A stretch of 64,000 bases of DNA from Methylobacterium terrae (GTDB lineage Bacteria > Pseudomonadota > Alphaproteobacteria > Rhizobiales > Beijerinckiaceae), in contig NZ_CP029553.1 of the NCBI RefSeq assembly GCF_003173755.1, forward strand, positions 645,001 through 709,000, given 5' to 3'. Of this stretch, positions 57,515 through 64,000 are shown piece by piece. A model generated the notes under the pieces. That model did no database searches and was not told where the DNA came from. It was given only the letters and a program-made list of their open reading frames with translations. Positions within the stretch are counted from its first letter, which is position 1. The number at the start of each line of letters is the position of its first letter. A program made the position numbers and the translations under genes.

Positions 57515-58281
57515 GGCTGCACCCGCACGGCGCCCGCTTCGGGGGCGGAGAACAGCGGGTCGGTCCGCAGGCCCCAGCGGTGCAGCCGGTACGCGAGCGA
57601 GGTCCTCAGCACGCCGAGGCCGTAGACGACGCTGCGGCGGAAGTTGATCGAGGAGGCCTCGGGGAAGTAGCGGGTCGGGCAGGAGATCTCGCCGATGCGG
57701 TAACCGGCGTCCATCGCCTGGGCCAGCATCTGGTTGTCGAACACGAAATCGTCCGAGCAGCGGTCGAGGGCCAGGCCCTCCAGCACCGTGCGGCTCCAGG
57801 CGCGGTAGCCGCTGTGGTACTCCGACAGCTTCTGCCCCATCAGCAGGTTCTGCACGAAGGTGAGGCCGCGATTGGCGACGTACTTGTAGAGCGGCATGCC
57901 GCCGACGAGCGCGCCCTTGCCGAGGATGCGCGAGGCCAGCACCGCGTCGTACTCGCCCGAGACGATCATCGAGGCCATCGCGGTCACGAGGCGCGGCGCG
58001 TACTGGTAGTCGGGGTGGAGCATCACCACGATGTCGGCGCCGCGGGCGAGCGCCGTGCGGTAGCAGGTCTTCTGGTTGCCGCCGTAGCCGCAATTGCGGG
58101 CGTGCCGGATCGTCGTCAGGCCGAGCTCGTCCGCCACCGCCACGGTGTCGTCGCGGCTGGCATCGTCGACCAGGATGACGTCGTCGACGATGTCGAGCGG
58201 GATCTCGGCGTAGGTGCGCCGCAGGGTTGCCGCGGCGTTGTAGGCCGGCAGGACGACGGCGATCTTCTTCCCGTGCAGCAT
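57511..58281 (-). CDS. Family 2 glycosyltransferase (polyprenyl-phosphate mannose synthase-like)
   Basis: This 256-residue GT-A enzyme has [16 protein letters not shown], the DDASRDDT nucleotide-sugar loop, [20 protein letters not shown] and [13 protein letters not shown], plus a C-terminal [10 protein letters not shown] acceptor motif. These match the DPM1/GtrB-like group that loads a sugar onto a polyprenyl phosphate. No C-terminal membrane helices are evident. A perfect 22-bp palindrome lies just upstream at 58309-58330. It is coupled to the VTT gene by a 4-bp overlap. Confidence 0.88.
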   Translation of the reverse strand: MLHGKKIAVVLPAYNAAATLRRTYAEIPLDIVDDVILVDDASRDDTVAVADELGLTTIRHARNCGYGGNQKTCYRTALARGADIVVMLHPDYQYAPRLVTAMASMIVSGEYDAVLASRILGKGALVGGMPLYKYVANRGLTFVQNLLMGQKLSEYHSGYRAWSRTVLEGLALDRCSDDFVFDNQMLAQAMDAGYRIGEISCPTRYFPEASSINFRRSVVYGLGVLRTSLAYRLHRWGLRTDPLFSAPEAGAVRVQP

Positions 58282-58308
58282 GGAGAATCCGAGGTTTTTT
58301 TTCGTCTA

Positions 58309-58330
58309 GGCAACCTTGCGCAAGGTTGCC
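58309..58330. promoter_or_regulatory. Perfect 22-bp palindrome upstream of the GT2 gene
   Basis: GGCAACCTTG-CG-CAAGGTTGCC lies 28 bp before the ATG at 58281, followed on the coding strand by an A8 run. It may be an operator or an mRNA hairpin near the ribosome site; the A-run, not a U-run, excludes an intrinsic terminator in that direction. Confidence 0.6.
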
Positions 58331-58397
58331 AGTCCCCCGACCGGCCCGAGGCGCGATGACCCTCGGGCTGTGTCCGGAAAACCGTAGGTGAGGGCGA

Positions 58398-59399
58398 TCA
58401 GGGGGCGGGGGAGGTGCCGATCGCACGCAGGAGGCCGGGCAGCGCCCGGGCGAGCAGGCCCGCCCCGCGCAGGACCTCGCCGGCCTCCGCGCTTGAGCCC
58501 CGCGCCAGCGCCTGGGCGAGGCGCAGGGGCACCTGCGCCCCGAAGGCCGCCGCCGTCAGGGCGAGCGCCGTCGCCCGGCCGTGATGCTTGGCGGCGTAGC
58601 GGATCTGGCTCTCGAGGAAGCAGGCGAGGCGGTGCGCCTTGGCCGCCCGCGTCGTGCCCTGGCCCTCGTGCCGCACGCGGACGCCGGCGAGGTGGCGCAC
58701 CGCGAAGCCCGCATCCTGCGCCCGGGCGCAGAGGTCGACATCCTCGTAGTAGACGAAGAAGCGCTCGTCGAAGCCGCCGAGATCCGCGAACAGCGACCGG
58801 CGGATCATCAGGAAGGCGCCCATCACCTGATCGACCGCCCGGTCCTCGGCGTGGTCCCACTCGGTCATGAAGTGCGTGGGCACCAGCCGCGCCCGGTCGA
58901 GGAGGAGCGCCTGGCCGACGAGCGAGCCGGCGCTCGGCCGCCGCGCGCAGGAGCGCTGCACCGCGCCCGCCTCGTCGAGGAGCTGCGCCCCGACGATGCC
59001 GGTGCCCGCATCCGCCGTCAGGGCGGCGTAGGCGCCGGCCAGGCTCTCCGCCGTCACCCGCGCGTCGGGGTTCAGGAACAGGATCGCGGGCGCGCGCCCC
59101 CGCGCCGCACCGGCGTTGCAGGCCCGGCCGAAGCCCCGGTTGTCGGGATTGGCGATCACCTCGGGCCCCGCGTCCGGTCCCGTTCCCGGCCCATGGCGCA
59201 GGCGCGGCAGGGCGTCGAGCGAGCCGTCGCTGGAGGCGTTGTCGACCACGACGACCCGCAGGGGCAGGGCGTCGCCGAGGCCGTCCTCCGCCGCCGCCAG
59301 GCTGGCGAGGCAGGCCCGCAGCAGGGCGCCGCCGTTCCAGTTGACGATCACGACGTCGAGGGCGGGGGGCGTCCCGGGCATCGCCGCAATCCCCGTCAT
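58398..59399 (-). CDS. Family 2 glycosyltransferase (rhamnosyltransferase-like)
   Basis: This 333-residue WbbL-type GT2 has DVVIVNWNGGALLRACLASL, VVDNASSDGSLD, ANPDNRGFGRACNAGAARG, ILFLNPDARV and the ED/DxD-like FFVYYEDVDLCARAQDAGF. Members add rhamnose or another sugar to surface polysaccharides. The ATG overlaps the next gene's stop (ATGA at 59396-59399). It ends 117 bp before the palindrome-preceded GT2. The substrate sugar is not identifiable. Confidence 0.88.
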   Translation of the reverse strand: MTGIAAMPGTPPALDVVIVNWNGGALLRACLASLAAAEDGLGDALPLRVVVVDNASSDGSLDALPRLRHGPGTGPDAGPEVIANPDNRGFGRACNAGAARGRAPAILFLNPDARVTAESLAGAYAALTADAGTGIVGAQLLDEAGAVQRSCARRPSAGSLVGQALLLDRARLVPTHFMTEWDHAEDRAVDQVMGAFLMIRRSLFADLGGFDERFFVYYEDVDLCARAQDAGFAVRHLAGVRVRHEGQGTTRAAKAHRLACFLESQIRYAAKHHGRATALALTAAAFGAQVPLRLAQALARGSSAEAGEVLRGAGLLARALPGLLRAIGTSPAP

Positions 59400-60394
59400 G
59401 ACGGCTCTCCCGGCAATCCTTTCGGCCGCCCGAGCCGGCCGCGCAGGCCGTCGAGCACCGCGCCGGCGAGCTGAGCGAGCACGCGCGGGCGGTAGCCGGA
59501 ATCGGCCCAGGTGAGCAGGGCCTGGAGCGGCAGGTAGGCGGCCTGGCGCACCTTCCAGCGTCGTGGCACGTGCGCCAGCCGCCAGGCATAGACGCTGTTG
59601 CGCAGGTAGGCCGTCATCCGGAACAGGGGCTGGCGCGGCATCTCGATGCCGAAGAGCGTCGAGCGGATCACCCCGGCCCCGACCCGATGGGGGAGGGCGG
59701 TGCCCGCCTCCATCCAGCAGCCGTAGCCGCGGGCCCAGGCGCGAAAGCACCATTCGAGGTCGACGCCGTCGATGAAGAAGTCGCTCCGGAACGGGCCGAT
59801 CCGCGCATAGGCCTCGAGGTCGACGAGCGAGCCGGAGGTGGCCAGGAACTCCACCGGCACGAGGGAGCCGTAATCCGGGATCTCCGGCCGGCGCGGATAG
59901 GCCGGCGCCTTGGCTCCGGGCGCCGCCTGCGGCCTCGGGCCGACCACGGCCGGCGGCAGGCTCAGGGTCCGCAGGCGCGCCAGCGCCGCCTCCAGCTCCG
60001 AGACCTGGTCCGGCGTGAACGCGGCGTCCTGGTCGAGGAGCAGCACCTGCGCGGCCCCCGCCGCGGACGCCGCCCGGGCGATCGCGTCGAGGGCGCCGCC
60101 GATTCCGATGTTGCGCCCCGCCGACAGCACGAGCGCGCCGCGCTGCTCGAGCGCGGCCGCGTCCTCCGCCGGTAGGCCGCCATTGTCGAACACGATCGTC
60201 AGGCGCGCCTCCGCCGCGACCCGGGCGCGCAAGGTCGCGACCTGCTCCGGCGTCGGCCGGAACACCGTGATGCCCACGGCGACGGGCAGGGGGGAGGTCG
60301 GGGGGATCGGCTCGGCGGCGGGCTGGCGCACGTCACCGTCCTGCGCGGCGTCGGGGTGGGTCACGGCGGGGTCGGTCACGGCAAGTCTCGTCAC
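59396..60394 (-). CDS. Family 2 glycosyltransferase, first gene of the glycan cluster
   Basis: This 332-residue GT2 has VAVGITVFRPTPEQVATLR, TIVFDNGG, GRNIGIGGALDAIARAA, LLLDQDAAFTPDQV and FFIDGVDLEWCFRAWARGYG, the rhamnosyltransferase (RfbF/WbbL-like) pattern. The start is a GTG at 60392-60394 (VTRLAVTDPAV); the first 35 residues are low-complexity and a later start is possible. It is coupled to the next GT2 and divergent from the HTH protein gene over 218 bp, which contain the symmetrical GTGGG-AATATTG-CCCAC (60492-60508). Confidence 0.87.
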   Translation of the reverse strand: MTRLAVTDPAVTHPDAAQDGDVRQPAAEPIPPTSPLPVAVGITVFRPTPEQVATLRARVAAEARLTIVFDNGGLPAEDAAALEQRGALVLSAGRNIGIGGALDAIARAASAAGAAQVLLLDQDAAFTPDQVSELEAALARLRTLSLPPAVVGPRPQAAPGAKAPAYPRRPEIPDYGSLVPVEFLATSGSLVDLEAYARIGPFRSDFFIDGVDLEWCFRAWARGYGCWMEAGTALPHRVGAGVIRSTLFGIEMPRQPLFRMTAYLRNSVYAWRLAHVPRRWKVRQAAYLPLQALLTWADSGYRPRVLAQLAGAVLDGLRGRLGRPKGLPGEPS

Positions 60395-60612
60395 GGTTAA
60401 GGCCGTCGAGTCGGATGGGTCAATGCGCCGGCCGGACAGCGAAATTGCGGCGGGACTGCCCGGTCGGGACGCCGACCGGCCGCGCTTGGGTATGTGGGAA
60501 TATTGCCCACGTCAAGGTGCGCGGCACCGTCCGTGGGCCTCGCTCCTCTCCACGGTCGACCAAGCGAATGCCATCTTTCCTTGGATGTGATATTCCGTAT
60601 CGTGCCGCCGCA

Positions 60613-61689
60613 ATGGCTTACGATCTCGACGCGATCCGCCCGCCCGCCGCGTGGCGGCCCCTCGCCGGTCCCCTGGAGGCGGCCTCCGACGCGCTGGTGC
60701 GCGCCGACGAGCGCCTGGCCCGGGCCGATCCCGTGCTGGCCGACGGGGCCCGGGCGCGGGCGCACCTGTTCGACGCCCAGGCCGCCCTGCATCTCGACGG
60801 CGAGCTCGTCGCCCTGGAAGATCTCGTGCTGCACGAGGCGGCGATGGACGTGCGCCGTCCGACGCTCGCGCTGGGGCGTGCCGTGGCGGTGCTCGCCGAC
60901 CGGCGGCGCCTCGCCGCGTCCCCGCCGGGCTGGGCCTTCTCCGCCCCCGGCCGGGCGATGCTCGCCGGGCCCGAACCCGAGGCGGGCGCGACGGAGGACG
61001 AGCGGCCCGACGAGGAGGACGAGGACGAGCCGGAGGGCGCCGACACGGCCTTCGCCGCCATCGACCGGCTGCTCGCCCGTACCCGCCGCACCCTCGCCGC
61101 TCACGAGGCGGGCGGGCCGGTCCCGCGCCGAGACCCGGACGAAGGCCCGGTCGCCGCCTGGCGCCGGATCCTCGACGAGACCCGGGACCTGCCGGCGGCT
61201 CTGGCCGCCGCGGTCGCCCTCGACGCCTGGCTGGTGCTGGATCCGGCCCCGCGCCGGGGTCACCGCGGGCCGCTGACGGCGGCGGCCCTGCTGCGGGCCC
61301 GGGCCAAGGTCACGGTCCACCTGCCGGCGCTGTCGCTGGGCCTGCGCGAGAGCCGGGCGCCGTGGTCGCGGGCGCTGCCGCTCGCCGACCGTGTCGCCGG
61401 TCTCCTCGGGGCGGTCGAGGCCTCCGCCCGCACCCTCGGGCGCGACCTCGACCGCCTGACGCTCGCCCGCGAGGTGATGCTGCGCGCCTGCGCGGCCAAG
61501 CGCCGGACCTCGCGCCTGCCGCAACTCGTCGACCTGTTCGTCGGCACGCCGCTGGTCACGGTGGCGAGCGCCGCCCGGGCGCTCGCCGTCACCCCGCAGG
61601 CGGTGGAGGGGATGCTGGCCGAGCTGGGATCCGCCCGCCCGCGGGAGTTGACGGAGCGGCGGCGGTACCGGGCGTGGGGGATCGTGTGA
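60613..61689 (+). CDS. RHE_PE00001-family (DUF1612) HTH protein
   Basis: This 358-residue protein matches the DUF1612/RHE_PE00001 family, known mainly from rhizobial plasmids and integrated elements. Features include MAYDLDAIRPPAAWRPLAGP, LEDLVLHEAAMDVRRPT, an acidic low-complexity stretch (residues about 135-150, EDEDEPEG), and a C-terminal HTH (LVTVASAARALAVTPQAVEGML ... ELTERRRYRAWGI). It may bind DNA; function is unknown. The ATG at 60613 begins the conserved region. Its presence adds to the plasmid-like character of this half of the window. Confidence 0.8.
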   Translation: MAYDLDAIRPPAAWRPLAGPLEAASDALVRADERLARADPVLADGARARAHLFDAQAALHLDGELVALEDLVLHEAAMDVRRPTLALGRAVAVLADRRRLAASPPGWAFSAPGRAMLAGPEPEAGATEDERPDEEDEDEPEGADTAFAAIDRLLARTRRTLAAHEAGGPVPRRDPDEGPVAAWRRILDETRDLPAALAAAVALDAWLVLDPAPRRGHRGPLTAAALLRARAKVTVHLPALSLGLRESRAPWSRALPLADRVAGLLGAVEASARTLGRDLDRLTLAREVMLRACAAKRRTSRLPQLVDLFVGTPLVTVASAARALAVTPQAVEGMLAELGSARPRELTERRRYRAWGIV

Positions 61690-61724
61690 GGTATTCCAGC
61701 CCTCGACCAAGCGACGCCGCGGCC

Positions 61725-61916
61725 GCTTCGCAAGCGGCGATCGAAATCCATCCACTGGCGCAGGATGCGTACGATCTCGATCGCGCCGCCGGCACGATCT
61801 CGATTGAAGACGATGTGTGAACCGATCACGAGCTCGACGTAGCCGAGACGGATGTCGTCGGCGCTGCGGCCTTTCGCTGTAGCGTCAGCCAGACGGTCGA
61901 AGCCGTCCGCGGTGGT
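61725..61916 (-). pseudogene. Fragment of a RelE/ParE-family toxin gene
   Basis: On the minus strand, about 64 codons read TTADGFDRLADATAKGRS, DIRLGYVELVIGSHIVFN and IEIVRILRQWMDFDRRL. This is the C-terminal half of a ParE toxin (family pattern GYxxLxxGSHxIFY ... IEIVRILHQRMD). No start codon or N-terminal half precedes it, no stop follows at the usual place, and no antitoxin is adjacent. It is a decayed remnant in the 345-bp gap between the HTH gene and glpR; the rest of the gap shows nothing else. Confidence 0.7.
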
Positions 61917-62034
61917 CCGAACGCGTACCCCGCACCCTTCCTCGCCCCCGATTGCACCCGCCCCCGCTTGCCCCGACAATGCCCGCCCCCGCGGTCCCGC
62001 GGGCAACAAGCGCCCCGATGGGCGAGAACAAGGC

Positions 62035-62850
62035 ATGCGCGTCGTGATCGACCAGGTTTCCCAGCGCCAGCAGGACATCCTCGCCCTCGCCCGCCTGCAC
62101 GGGCGGGTCAGCGTCGAGGAGCTGGCGGCGCGGTTCGAGGTGACGCCGCAGACGATCCGCAAGGACCTGAACGAGCTGTGCGACAGCCGGCTCCTGTCGC
62201 GCATCCACGGCGGCGCCGTGGTGGCCTCGGGCGTCGAGAACGTGTCCTACGAGGCGCGCCGCCTCGTCGCCCACGGCGAGAAGCGGGCGATCGGCGAGGC
62301 GGCAGCAAGGCTGATCCCGAACAGCGCGTCGCTGTTCATCAACATCGGCACCACCACCGAGGAGGTGGCGCGCGCGCTCGGCGACCACGAGGACCTCCTC
62401 GTCATCACCAACAACCTCAACGTGGCGACCCTGCTCTACCGCCACCCGAAGATGAGCCTGATCGTCGCCGGCGGGCCGGTGCGGCGGGCCGACGGGGCGG
62501 TGATCGGCTCGGCGGCGGTCGATTTCATCAACCAGTTCAAGGTCGATTACGCGGTGATCGGCGCCTCGGCGATCGACGAGGACGGCACGCTGCTCGACTT
62601 CGACTACCGCGAGGTGCGGGTCGCCCGCGCCATCATCGACAATGCCCGCCGGGTGATCCTGGTCGCCGACAAGCTGAAGCTCGAACGCTCGGCGCCGATC
62701 CGCGTCGGCCACCTGCGCGAGCTCGACTACTTCGTCACCGACGCGCTGCCCTCCGGCGCCTTGCGGGAGATGTGCGCGGCGCATCGCGTCGAGCTGGTCG
62801 AGGCCGGGGCGGAGGCCGGCGCGCACGAGACGTCCGACGCCGCCGAGTAG
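62035..62850 (+). CDS. glpR: DeoR-family repressor of glycerol-3-phosphate genes
   Basis: This 271-residue DeoR regulator has an N-terminal HTH (residues 9-62, SQRQQDILALARLHGRVSVE ... VTPQTIRKDLNEL) and a sugar-phosphate sensor domain (FINIGTTTEEVARAL, VITNNLNVA, DYAVIGASAIDEDG, DYREVRVARAII, VADKLKLER). The family blocks and the glpD neighbour identify GlpR, which leaves DNA on binding glycerol-3-phosphate. The ATG at 62035 begins MRVVIDQVSQRQQ. A perfect 12-bp inverted repeat lies between it and glpD. Confidence 0.9.
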   Translation: MRVVIDQVSQRQQDILALARLHGRVSVEELAARFEVTPQTIRKDLNELCDSRLLSRIHGGAVVASGVENVSYEARRLVAHGEKRAIGEAAARLIPNSASLFINIGTTTEEVARALGDHEDLLVITNNLNVATLLYRHPKMSLIVAGGPVRRADGAVIGSAAVDFINQFKVDYAVIGASAIDEDGTLLDFDYREVRVARAIIDNARRVILVADKLKLERSAPIRVGHLRELDYFVTDALPSGALREMCAAHRVELVEAGAEAGAHETSDAAE

Positions 62851-62868
62851 CCGAAACCGATACATCGC

Positions 62869-62919
62869 CGAAACCGAAAGGCTTGGGCTTTCGTTCGCAC
62901 CTCTCGGCTTTCGGTTTCG
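62869..62919. promoter_or_regulatory. Putative GlpR operator upstream of glpD
   Basis: CGAAACCGAAAG (62869-62880) is repeated inversely as CTTTCGGTTTCG (62908-62919). Extra CGAAA/TTTCG units occur at 62852, 62889 and inside the glpD start. CGAAA-type repeats are typical of GlpR/DeoR sites. Confidence 0.65.
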
Positions 62920-62958
62920 CTTGCGTCAGCCACCGGTCGCGACTAGATTCGCACCAGG

Positions 62959-64000
62959 ATGCAAACGAAAGAGCCGAAAGGCTCGGACAGGGAGGTGGCC
63001 TTGGCCCCCAGGCGCCAGCAGCCCGGCGACGAGCGCGGGGTGTTCGACCTCGCGGTGATCGGCGGCGGCATCAACGGCTGCGGCATCGCCCGCGACGCGG
63101 TCGGCCGCGGCGCCTCGGTGGTGCTGTTCGAGCAGAACGACCTGGCCAGCGGCACCTCCTCGACCTCGACCAAGCTGATCCACGGCGGCCTGCGCTACCT
63201 CGAGCATTACGAGTTCCGCCTGGTCCGCGAGGCCCTGATGGAGCGCGAGGTGCTGTGGGGCATGGCGCCCCACATCGTCTGGCCCCTGCGCTTCGTGCTG
63301 CCGCACCATTCGGGTCTGCGGCCCGGCTGGCTCCTGCGCCTGGGGCTCCTGCTCTACGACAACCTCGGCGGCCGCAAGCGCCTGCCCGGCACCCGCACCC
63401 TCGACCTCACCCGCGATCCCGCCGGCGAGCCGCTGAAAGCCGGCTTTCGCCGCGCCTTCGAATATTCGGATTGCTGGGTCGAGGATTCGCGCCTCGTGGT
63501 GCTGAACGCCCGCGACGCCGCCGAGCGCGGCGCGATGATCCGCACCCGCACCCGGGTCGTCACCGTCGCCCGCACCGACGGGCTGTGGGAGATCACCGCG
63601 GAGGACCGCCAGACCGGCGCCCGCGACACCGTGCGGGCCCGCACCCTCGTCAACGCCGCCGGCCCCTGGGTGGCGAACGTGCTCACCGGCGTGGCGCGGG
63701 CCAATTCCAGCGAGGGCGTGCGCCTCGTCCAGGGCAGCCACATCGTGGTGCGGCGCCTCTTCCAGCACGACCGCGCCTACATCTTCCAGAACGCCGACCA
63801 GCGCATCATCTTCGCGATCCCCTACGAGCGCGACTTCACGCTGATCGGCACCACCGACCGCGACTACAAGGGCGACCCCGCCGACGTGAAGGCGAGCGAG
63901 GAGGAGATCGCCTATCTCTGCGCCGCCGCGAGCGAGTACTTCCGCGATCCGGTCACCCGCGACGAGGTGGTGTGGACCTATTCGGGCGTGCGCCCGCTCT
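62959..64000 (+). CDS. glpD: Aerobic glycerol-3-phosphate dehydrogenase, N-terminal part (cut by window edge)
   Basis: The first 347 residues of this FAD enzyme, which passes electrons from glycerol-3-phosphate to quinone at the cytoplasmic membrane, are present. The FAD motif is LAVIGGGINGCGIARDAVGRG (about 31-51), followed by SGTSSTSTKLIHGGLRYLE, NAAGPWVANVL and GTTDRDYKGDP. I used the ATG at 62959; GTG at 62995 or TTG at 63001 (behind GGGAGG) are alternatives since the first 25 residues are not conserved. It is controlled by the upstream glpR and its operator. The 3' part lies past the window. Confidence 0.93.
   Translation, partial: MQTKEPKGSDREVALAPRRQQPGDERGVFDLAVIGGGINGCGIARDAVGRGASVVLFEQNDLASGTSSTSTKLIHGGLRYLEHYEFRLVREALMEREVLWGMAPHIVWPLRFVLPHHSGLRPGWLLRLGLLLYDNLGGRKRLPGTRTLDLTRDPAGEPLKAGFRRAFEYSDCWVEDSRLVVLNARDAAERGAMIRTRTRVVTVARTDGLWEITAEDRQTGARDTVRARTLVNAAGPWVANVLTGVARANSSEGVRLVQGSHIVVRRLFQHDRAYIFQNADQRIIFAIPYERDFTLIGTTDRDYKGDPADVKASEEEIAYLCAAASEYFRDPVTRDEVVWTYSGVRPL

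Overview
The window is very GC-rich DNA (long GC-biased frames, few AT-rich islands) from an alphaproteobacterium, most likely Methylobacterium or a close relative (inference). Support: a GTTC-N7-GTTC LexA box of the alphaproteobacterial type, an imuA-imuB-dnaE2 SOS mutasome, an alpha-r8/MmgR-like sRNA, a repABC-style ParA/ParB pair with matching parS palindromes, and rhizobial-type palindromic intergenic repeats. No rRNA, tRNA, CRISPR array or complete insertion sequence was found.

Layout. 1-6.1 kb (minus strand): start of atpA and all of atpH, a DsbA-like thioredoxin, a glutathione peroxidase, a TonB-dependent siderophore receptor and an M20-family amidohydrolase. 6.2-12.8 kb: a small RNA, a DUF2171 protein, an alpha-ketoglutarate-semialdehyde-type dehydrogenase, then the nickel-pincer cofactor operon larC-larE-larB followed by a Tat-exported aldo/keto reductase. 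12.8-17.8 kb: SDR, cupin-carboxymuconolactone-decarboxylase and cupin genes divergent from a LysR regulator, then a PLP decarboxylase. 18-24 kb: small proteins, a PhoX-type phosphatase and a CARDB/FG-GAP repeat protein. 24-30 kb: a three-subunit molybdenum aldehyde oxidoreductase (paoABC type), a D-2-hydroxyacid dehydrogenase and a TerB-like protein. 30.7-35.4 kb: the sulfonate operon ssuE-A-C-B-D.

35.5-47.5 kb is an accessory block with a plasmid character. It holds a FitAB/VapBC toxin-antitoxin pair that seems broken at its shared start/stop, the SOS mutasome imuA-imuB-dnaE2 with a LexA box, and a plasmid-type origin. The origin has two oppositely oriented iteron arrays around an AT-rich palindromic core, next to rep, parB and parA with three parS-like palindromes. 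This sits about 42 kb from F1Fo-ATP synthase genes, which suggests a chromid, an integrated plasmid, or a chromosome carrying a plasmid-type origin.

47.5-64 kb: a pyridoxamine-phosphate-oxidase-like protein, a chemoreceptor, a C45-family acyltransferase-like hydrolase, an O-methyltransferase divergent from a TetR regulator, a translationally coupled surface-glycan cluster (three GT2 transferases, a VTT membrane protein, a DUF2142 membrane protein and an ABC exporter), a plasmid-associated HTH protein, a ParE toxin remnant, and glpR-glpD (glpD runs off the end) with a clear palindromic operator between them.
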